Of a stretch of 64,000 nt of DNA, positions 56,401-64,000 are shown one piece after another. The stretch spans positions 1,984,001 to 2,048,000 of the forward strand of contig JACDTU010000001.1 of assembly GCA_022376465.1 (NCBI GenBank), written 5' to 3'. The first letter of the stretch is position 1. Every line of letters starts with the position of its first letter. The position numbers and the translations under genes are program-made. The notes beneath the pieces are model-generated. The model did not search any database, was not told the DNA's origin, and saw only the letters and a program-made list of their open reading frames with translations. Origin of the DNA: Cubamyces lactineus (lineage: Eukaryota; Basidiomycota; Agaricomycetes; Polyporales; Polyporaceae).

Positions 56401-58114
56401 TCAATACCTGCTATACGGAGGAGGAAGTAGGGATGGTGCAGAATATGACGCGTCGTCCAACAGATCCATCTCTTCCCCTATCGGCCCTCCTGCGAGTCGT
56501 ACACCCCCGTCCGTGTCATGTACGGGTTGCCTCGCGATGAGCGACTCGTGCTCCGGCGTTCGGCGTCGAGAACTGGGCTGGGTACTAGCCTCAGAGGTTT
56601 TGGATGGCATGCTTGCGCAAGAGGTCCCGCATGCGGCAGACCGCCCGGCTTCTCGTGTCACATGGGGCTGGATCGTATCCAGTGGCTGAGAATCCACAAC
56701 AGATGATTGAAGGGACAGAGCCTGCGAATCTTCCGAGATTAGACATGAAGGCGTGAGAGGGTCGGAGGGCTGTGTTGAGAAAGGGAGAGGCGTAGGCGGC
56801 TCGACATCCATGGACAGTCGATTCGCAGGGACGTCTAGTTGCGACGTCTTCGTTGGTTCCTCTTTCCGTGTCTGTTCCAGTTCAGCAGCATTGTCTTCTT
56901 CCGCATGCGACCACGCATGTTTCTGAGAGGCCGACAGGTTTTCCGAGGTGCGCTGAACAAAGGAGACCGGGTGCGCGCTTCTCTCTAAATCGACTAATAA
57001 GTGAATCAGACGTGTCTAGGCTCATGATTGTGAGACGTGACTGACCTGCCCCACAGATGTGCCGCCGACGACGGCGTCGACAAAGGAATATAATAGTCAG
57101 GAGTACCAAGAAAGCCACCACGCCGCAGACAAGACCGATTATCGCTCCTGCGTCCATATGGTGTTCACCACCAGACTGAAGAGTTGGAGTTGGAGGGGAA
57201 GGATCGCTTCCCGGAGCTCCCGGAGCAGAAGGAGTACTTGTAGTAGTAGCAGTTGCTGGGCCGCCCGAGAGTGCGGAGTCTGCGGACGTGCCAGCAAGAG
57301 AGTGTGGACCGCCAGTGTCCGAGGAGCTGCTCACTGTGTGCGAACCTGCGGGTGTCGCGGCTGTCCCTGACGTCTGACCTCGACCTTGAGAGTTCGCGCT
57401 GGAGTTCGTCGGCTCAGCCCCTCCTGAGTTGGGTGTTGGGTCGTCACCTGACGATACGCTTGAGGTATGCGTCGAGGGTGTGGAGCCAGGATCAGACGAG
57501 ATCGGTGAGGCCGACGATGTACCAGACGGCCCTGAAGGTGTGCTGGAGGGGGCTGGAGTGGAAGAAGAATGCTGGACAGGGGTTTCGGTCGGAGAAGGCG
57601 AATTGCTAGGTTGTGGCTGAGGGTCGTTGGCTGAAGCCAAGCAGCTGCTGTCACTTCCTGCCTGAATGGTCAATGGGGCCGTCTGGACAGATGCACCTGT
57701 CCCGTCTGAGATCTGGAATATGATGACAGTTCCTGCAGCGATGTCGGCCGACCATTGATAAGACGGTCCTCCGATACCACCAAACTGTTCTAGCGTGCCA
57801 TGCGGTGATTGGCCAGAGAGAACAGAGAACACGAACGGGGGCGCGTTTCCTCTCCATGCGAAGTCGAAAGTTTGGCACTGTACAGGCGGCCTCGGCGGAT
57901 TGTCTACCTGGAAGAATATGTCCGATGCGGCTCTGGAATAGGTGAGTATTAAATTCAACTTTTTGAGACCAGATACCGCGACGTACCGCCTAATCCAGCC
58001 GTCGACGTGCAGTGCAGCAGCAGCTGAAGGAGTCCCTGCCATACTGCGTCGTCCTTGGGTATCATATATCCCATCAGGGTATGCTACAGTGTGCTCATCC
58101 CCACCGTGTGACAT
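56401..58114 (-). CDS. Ser/Pro-rich one-pass membrane protein
   Basis: Exons on the minus strand; a clear intron (about 57000-57050) joins RRRRRRHICGA to VDLERSAHPVSFVQRTS. The extracellular part starts with a compact domain (SDIFFQVDNPPRPPVQCQTF, DFAWRGNAPPFVFSVLSGQS, GTVIIFQISDGTG), then about 150 residues rich in Ser, Thr, Pro and Gly that are likely O-glycosylated. The membrane segment AGAIIGLVCGVVAFLVLLTI is followed by FLCRRRRRR. The cytosolic tail ends with DGGVRLAGGPIGEEMD and LLPPPYSRY. Agaricomycetes have many such proteins of unknown role; wall sensing is sometimes proposed for similar layouts. The very first exon and the signal peptide are uncertain; the Met at 58114 or one at about 58039 is possible. 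The neighbouring gene at 59199-61058 has the same plan. Confidence 0.72.
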
Positions 58115-59198
58115 TCCGGCGATGATACGACGGCGTCCACGAGGTTGGATAGCGTGCAGAGGCAGAGATATATATCCGTATCTGAAGTGTAAGGAGCGGT
58201 GGCGGGCCGCCTGCAGGACCCGTTGAGCGTAGCTAATGAGCGAGTGTGCGACCGGAGGGGAGCATCGGAACCAACGACTTATAAGACAGACTCGTCCAGG
58301 TTCGGCGCGTCAGGCTATTCGCTTCACGGCTGTCTTCTCGGATCCATCAGTAGAGTAGTAGTGGCTCTCCATCAAGCTCCTGTCAACAGAGGCAAGCGGG
58401 ATACTACCGTGAGGATTGGGTTGGAGGCAATGTTGAAACGCCTAGGGTCCAATGTGGGCCGGACCCATGCATGCCGCAGAGTTAGTAGTACTGGTCGTGA
58501 ATTGCTAGCCGATCGCAAGCGCTGCCAGCCACAGTGGACTAGCGCAGGTGAGAGTACAAGGCAATCACCGTGGGGATTGAGTGCTATTGTGCATCGTGCC
58601 CTGTCAAAGGAACAAAGGCAATGAGTAATAAGTGCCTGGGAAGGCCCCGAATATAGATGCTCACCCGTATCTGGATACTACACGCTTCGTTGATTTGAGG
58701 GTGATGGTAAGCAACACCACATTCCGGGTAGCTCAATGAATTCTTACAGAACTCTACCTCCGGGCACTTCTGGGGCAGTCTGCCATCGACAGTGACTGCT
58801 AGCCGAGAGGCGTCGACAGCGAATCTGATTTAGGCACAGATCGTGGTGAGTGATTCAGACGGTGAATCACGTTCTGAACGGTCAGCAAAGCGAAGCCATG
58901 TCTGCGACCGAAGGACGATGTGACGATGTAGGCATGCTGGATGGGGGTGCACAGGCACATGAACCGTACATAACTGGTCGTCAAGGGGTGTAATAGATTA
59001 GGCATGTCAGGAGTGTTCGTATCCATATACAAATACTGCCAAAGACGCATCTCAGCCGAGTACAACGTCTTCTCAAGCGCCGGTTACGCACCTATGATAT
59101 ACAAGGAAGGCCCAGTTCTCGGTCTGTCATCGAGCGCAACTACGACAGGCGTGCGCATCCCGGGTGCGCAAGCCATGCGCCAACGCATCGCTTCCTGG
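58115..59198. other. Intergenic, no gene seen
   Basis: About 1.1 kb between the two membrane-protein genes, both on the minus strand. It contains the promoter of one and the terminator of the other. Short frames on either strand have no recognisable motif. Confidence 0.45.
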
Positions 59199-61058
59199 TC
59201 ATCCTCCAGATACCGAACTATGGGTGTACTGCGCATACGAAGGCGGCATCGTCGAACTCTCACTCAAGACCTCCAACACGTCGTCGTATGCCGCAGGAGA
59301 CCACATCTGCGCATCCTGGCTCCCCGGTCGACCTCCAGCGAGACGAACTCCTCCATCTCGCGAGCGCCGGAGCACGCGGAAGTACAGCGGACGATGCGAG
59401 CTCGAACCCGACGTCGCGCTCGGTGGGGAGACGGGAGAGGTGGCGTATGCAGAATCGGTGAACATGGACGGCGACGTCGTGGACGCAAGCGCAGGGTCCT
59501 CGTACCGCGCCGAGGACAACGACAAGGCACGCGCGAACCACGCAGAGCGCGACGCAGGCGCCGTGCGTGTGGAATGGGTCTGAACAGAAGGCTGCATTGT
59601 CTCTGGAACGCTAGGAGCACTGACACGCGAACTTCCCACCTGGGGCGGAACCTGGAGGTGTTCCGCGGGGATAGCCTCCAAGATGATCTCCCCAGGGCGA
59701 AGCAGACTGTGGCCCGCGGTTGCTGCGGAGGGCGTGACGACGTTAGAAGAGAGGTCGCTGTACGGCACGGGGTGGGGAGACGCCTCGTGCGCCCGAAAGA
59801 GCGCGAGCTGTTTCGCGGCGGATGGGTCTGCAGGCTCGCTGTGAGCCCGATGCACCGACGAAGCGCGATAGGAAGCTTGGTCATACCCCCCAGGGTCGCT
59901 CGCCGGGGCATATCGGTTGTTAGGCAGCGGCAGCATTTGGCGTTGGGTCATTGGCGGTGGTGAGTTCGGCGGTCGGTCCTTCGAGAAGTAGACAGACGGG
60001 TGTGGGGAGGGGTCAGCTGCCGAGACAGATTGCAAGTGAGAAGGAAGCGCACGTCCAATGATTCAATACACTCACCGAATGGTGTTGCAGCGAGGGAATC
60101 CAGGGCATGTCGCTTCGCCTGGTTCCGCATCCGGAGCCACCACAGCGCAGATAGAAGCAGCGCGAGACCACCCAACACGCCAACCACGACTCCAACAATC
60201 ATCCCAGTGTGAGACGAAGATGAACCAGCGGCACCTGTGGCCGGTGCGGAAGTATCCGTTGGCCAAGTACCACCGGCAGTCCATGAAGATCCAAGGTCGC
60301 CGACGGTGCCTCCCGGCCCGGTTGTGCTACCAGAAGCTGATGCCGATGTTGTACCCGAAGTCGCCGACGCGCTTCCGCCTGATGTCGGCGACGGGCTCGA
60401 CCGGTGTGTCTGCGAGTTCGAGCTTTGCTGGTTTCCGCCAGCGCCGTTCGTTGAACTCTGCGTGGGTGATGAGGTGGACTTAGCCGAGCTGGTGGCCGAG
60501 TTCGCGGGTGAAGAATTCTGCGTCTGCGCAGGCGTCGACGTGCTCGACGGTGGGTTTCCACCAGGAGGTGCACTAGCCACGGTGTACTCCATGTAGTCCA
60601 ACCAGAAGATCGCCCCGAGGTTCGTAACGGTTATGCGATGCTGCACAGGCGACAGGGTCTTGGAGGTGTAGATGAGGTTCTCGTACGAGATCGCCGTGAC
60701 GGGGTCCTCCGTCTGCCATATGTCCGCCGTGCCGCCGTCGATTGAGAAGGATGCTTTCGAGAGATATGTCCCGACAGGACGTCGAGTGACGAAAACCTTG
60801 ATCTGGGTACCTGCAGCAACCCATGGGTGAGTCCATCAGCAAAACGGTGGGAGCATCGCAACGACCTATGAAATCGAAAGAAACACTCGCCCCGCTCTGG
60901 TTGGTCCATGTGTCGTGGTGGTTAAAAGTGTTAGGATCCCCATCGGGCACCCACAACCCAGTGTAGAACATCCCAGGATCCGTGTCGTCCGCATCCTGCA
61001 CCGTCTGGCTCAAGCACGCAGCCACCCAGAGGAAAGAAGCCACCCAGAACAGCAGCAT
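59199..61058 (-). CDS. Ser/Pro-rich one-pass membrane protein, related to the previous gene
   Basis: The ATG at 61058 begins a good signal peptide (MLLFWVASFLWVAACLSQTV). The extracellular domain (GMFYTGLWVPDGDPNTFNHH, SVSFDFIGTQIKVFVTRRPV, SKASFSIDGGTADIWQT, HRITVTNLGAIFWLDYMEY) is a beta-rich lectin-like module of the kind seen in many basidiomycete membrane proteins. A Ser/Thr/Pro/Gly linker is followed by the membrane helix GMIVGVVVGVLGGLALLLSA and then WWLRMRNQAKRHA. After an intron the long cytosolic tail is Ser/Pro-rich and ends DGGVRLAGGRPGSQD, then MPPSYAQYTH. The tail motif and the PPSY/PPPY end are shared with the gene at 56401-58114. Surface sensing or wall attachment is an inference. 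Confidence 0.78.
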
Positions 61059-63496
61059 CTCAGGACAAGTCAAAAGGTGAAGACCAGGGAAGACGGCATG
61101 AACCAAGGCAAGAGAAAGAGTGACGGAAGCAGCAGAAAAGCCGGGGCCGCGAGAGGCATCGATACGCAGTACATAAAAGCAGCGGTACTCAAAGGAAGCC
61201 TGGGATCGTTGATCGGTCCTGACGGGATGCCATAACACCGCCATCAAGCCCATCCCACATTGAGGGGGATAGGCGGGATCAGACGAGATCATCCTGTCAA
61301 TGTCCATAGTCCACGAGTTGACCTCCCGGACGAGACCAGCTGCGCAGCTACAAGTTACGGCCCCTTGTGAGACACGGGTTTGCCAACAGATCACTAGACA
61401 GTCGAGACAAGAGCAGACAGTAGTCGAGCGAATGGCGCAGGTGAAGCTAACACGGTAATAGCCTGGGAGTAGTACCACTAATAGGCGGCACCGCTCGAAC
61501 CAAGAGGCGCCGACAGCGTGGATCAAGATCAGGTCTTAGTGTGTCCTCGTTCCCGAGACACTGCGCATTTCACCACCTACACTCAGTCTGACAGCGGTTG
61601 TGGATCCGGCGGAGGCGGTGCGAAACGCCGCCTACTTCCGTCAGTGTTCTGGTCCTACAACTGTTTGCAATGTGCGTAACTTACCTCATGTCCATCCACT
61701 GGCTCTAGGAGTAGCCTGATCTCGGCCGATGCCAGATAACGGTGTTCCGACGTTCACATCTTTCGATCGCGAGGACCACGGAGCTGACTGTACGACATAA
61801 CGCAGGGCCAGCCGAACGGTTGCGGTGGGCGTGGAGGGCACGGGGAGAGGCAAATATAGCAGTGCACGCGCAAGCCTATCGCGCAGTAGACGTCAAGGCC
61901 AGGATGCGCATATGAAGGGATCATTAGATAGTCTCACAAAGCCATTCGAAGAGGGGTCACGAGCAGCACTATTGTTGAGTCGTCGGCTTCGCCAGATCTA
62001 TGAAACTGAGTTACGATGTGATGATTGACGACTGTGTCATATATGAAGAGTTTGAAGAGCCCAAAGTCGGAACCAGACTGCGCAAGCGGCAAGTGGACCG
62101 GTGCGTACGGTAGGAGCAGCAGACGAGGTAGATCATGCGGAAATGCGGGACGTCCTGTGCTGTAATGTGAGGCGATACCAGAACTAACATGCACTATCAG
62201 AGGGACTGACCGTGGCCGCAAACTCAAGCGGCTTACTGCGAACATCGCAGAGACGGAGAGTTTCCGATTAAGGACAGCAGAGCAGCCGAGCAAATAAGCA
62301 TTACGCGACTCATGTGTAGAGGTTGAGAATGCGCAGGTATATGCAAAGTCGTTTCAGGAGGTGCAGCGAGAATAGAACCAGCATAGATAGTCCAGGTCAG
62401 ATCGTGGGGGGACAGAATAACACATACATACTAGCACCGTCGATGTTCGGTAGTCACAGTGTGGGCCAAGTTTCAACCAGGAGCCGGAACCATTGCGCAG
62501 GATCTCTTCCAATTGAGCAGATATACATGATACCATAAGCTGACCTCTACAAGTGGTCGTAGATCCCACTCAAGATGACACGAGTCACAAGCATACGGAG
62601 GCCGGGGTGAGATGATACCAAATACACGTACCTTCGTTGACAACTGTGGGGACTCCTCAAGGTAATGGCGTTGGCTGCATATGATCAGTACGAAACTGAG
62701 CGTGCGCCTTGGCGACAGTCAGGCCTGAAGATGCAAGCAGCCAAGAAGTGGTTTCGAGACCTAGAGTTCCTCCGAGTTCGCTATTGAGACGTGAAACGAG
62801 GCACATGTGCGCGAGAGGAAAGCCTTCCATCCGTTGAAATTGACACTAATCAAACACAAGAACGTGACCGTACCTCTCGCTGACCAAATCGCAGTGCCCA
62901 GCTGCTTGGGCCAACGCATGTTGTGCAGCCACGGCGCGCGAAGCTGGTGGAAGTACGGCGTCCGAGAGGCGCTAGAGTAAGGAGACGAAGGCTGCAAGTG
63001 TGATGTCGTGAATAAGCCCGGGAGGAGTTTGGTCGCACGCGAGAGTCAAGAGCCAAGGCGAAGGCTTCCGGCAAATTCCAGAGCTGAGGGCAGGCAAGAT
63101 GAGATTACACGCAATCGTGCGTAGTAACCGTTTCTCAGATGACCAAGACTGTCGGTCCAGCAGTGGGGAAGTCGTCGTCTAGCTCCTTCATATTCTTGCT
63201 TGGGCCAAGAGCGTGATGCACGAAGAAAGAGCGGAGGGGAGATAAATGGCTGCTCATCGTTGTGAACGATGGGGACGATGGCAAGAACGACGAGCGGAAA
63301 TACCGACGCGTCGGGTGGGCGTCTGCGGGGGCCGGGGGAGAGGGGCACGTGACGATGAGGAAGGGATTACATCATTATCGGTTTAGGGTGAGGAGGATCA
63401 GGAGGACGATGAGGCGATAAATACGAGCTGCACACACCAGAACGCTATCCGACTCTCTCTCACATCCTCCTCGACGACCACCACAACTTCCTCAAC
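61059..63496. other. Gene-poor stretch of 2.4 kb
   Basis: No gene could be supported. Frames on the minus strand at 61934-62293, 62850-63074 and 63046-63348 lack motifs and overlap each other. A spliced, poorly conserved gene cannot be excluded. The last 100 bp carry pyrimidine-rich sequence and form the promoter of the superoxide dismutase gene. Confidence 0.4.
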
Positions 63497-64000
63497 ATGG
63501 CCCACGTTCTCCCCGACCTCCCCTACGCCTACGATGCCCTCGAGCCCTACATCTCCAAGCAGATCATGGAGCTTCACCACAAGAAGCACCACCAGACCTA
63601 CGTGAACTCCCTCAACGCCGCAGAGCAGGCTTACGCCAAGGCCTCCACCCCCAAGGAGCGCATCGCCCTCCAGGCTGCTCTCCGTTTCAACGGCGGTGGT
63701 GAGTGCTCGACGCGTCGCGCCGTGCGATAATAAGCGATAGCACTTAACGCGGTGCCGCAGGTCACATCAACCACTCCCTCTTCTGGAAGAACCTCGCTCC
63801 CTCCGCCTCTGAGGGCAAGGGCAACGGCGGTGTCCTCCGCGATGGCCCCCTCAAGGAGGCCATCACCAAGACCTGGGGCTCCCTCGACAACTTCAAGAAG
63901 GAGTTCAACACCACCACCGCTGCTATCCAGGGCTCCGGCTGGGGCTGGCTCGTGAGTACCTTCTCGGTTCGCGAAGACGATCATTAGTAACTAAATGACG
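63497..64000 (+). CDS. Fe/Mn superoxide dismutase (Mn-type), 3' end cut by window edge
   Basis: Exon 1 (63497-63698) and exon 2 (63761-63951) are followed by an intron that starts GTGAGTACC and runs off the window. The product starts [20 protein letters not shown] and shows the metal-binding His in [17 protein letters not shown] (first ligand) and [11 protein letters not shown] (second ligand). The [13 protein letters not shown] and [14 protein letters not shown] segments follow; GSGWGWL is typical of Mn-SOD. The Asp and third His ligands lie outside the window. There is no mitochondrial presequence before PDLPY, so a cytosolic or peroxisomal form is likely. The enzyme converts superoxide to oxygen and hydrogen peroxide. 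Its start is well fixed by homology. Confidence 0.95.

Noticed and set aside
59004..59963. 319-codon plus-strand frame, very Arg-rich
   Set aside because: It is antisense to the Ser/Pro-rich tail of the membrane protein, which typically yields Arg/Gly-rich shadows.

Overview
This window is nuclear DNA of a filamentous fungus, almost certainly a wood-decaying basidiomycete (Agaricomycete, probably a polypore). The reasons are that genes are split by many introns of about 50-60 nt with GT-AG ends, that there is a secreted lignin-peroxidase-type class II peroxidase, a KDZ (Kyakuja-Dileera-Zisupton) transposase, and Ser/Pro-rich one-pass membrane proteins of a basidiomycete type. No rRNA, tRNA, CRISPR or prokaryotic operon was seen by eye.

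Region 1 (1-24.4 kb) is ordinary conserved gene space: an unidentified partial gene, an MFS sugar transporter with a damaged N-terminus, a macro-domain protein, a YANK/STK32-type kinase, an F-box protein, the vacuolar TRP channel Yvc1, an ankyrin-like protein, a secreted Gly-X-Y repeat protein, eIF1A, the PP2A catalytic subunit and the Rag GTPase Gtr2. Three pairs are head to head over 248-299 bp (macro/kinase, Yvc1/ankyrin-like, eIF1A/PP2A).

Region 2 (24,494-37,119) is a 12.6-kb DNA transposon. It is bounded by 1,012-bp inverted repeats that line up without any gap and show only two mismatches in the parts compared. Inside are three genes, all on the minus strand: a KDZ transposase, a protein with RNase-H1-N-terminal/viroplasmin-like modules, and an HMG-like protein with a long Ala-Pro-Val tail. 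The left end lies 85 bp upstream of the gtr2 start codon. The near-identity of the arms implies a recent arrival.

Region 3 (39-56.2 kb) looks like a block for oxidative or xenobiotic metabolism. It holds a lignin-peroxidase-like gene whose distal haem histidine is replaced by asparagine, a family-1 glycosyltransferase, and six tandem, same-strand, apparently intronless paralogues of a TetX-like FAD monooxygenase. Copies 2 and 3 share a one-residue deletion in the C-terminal flavin motif, and a MITE with TA target duplication sits between them.

Region 4 (56.2-64 kb) has two related Ser/Pro-rich one-pass membrane proteins, a long stretch without a convincing gene, and the 5' part of a Mn/Fe superoxide dismutase without a mitochondrial presequence.

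The observations most worth following up are the H-to-N peroxidase, the TetX-like array and the three-gene KDZ element. Exon structures were worked out by hand from splice signals and reading frames; genes described only by outer limits are less certain inside.
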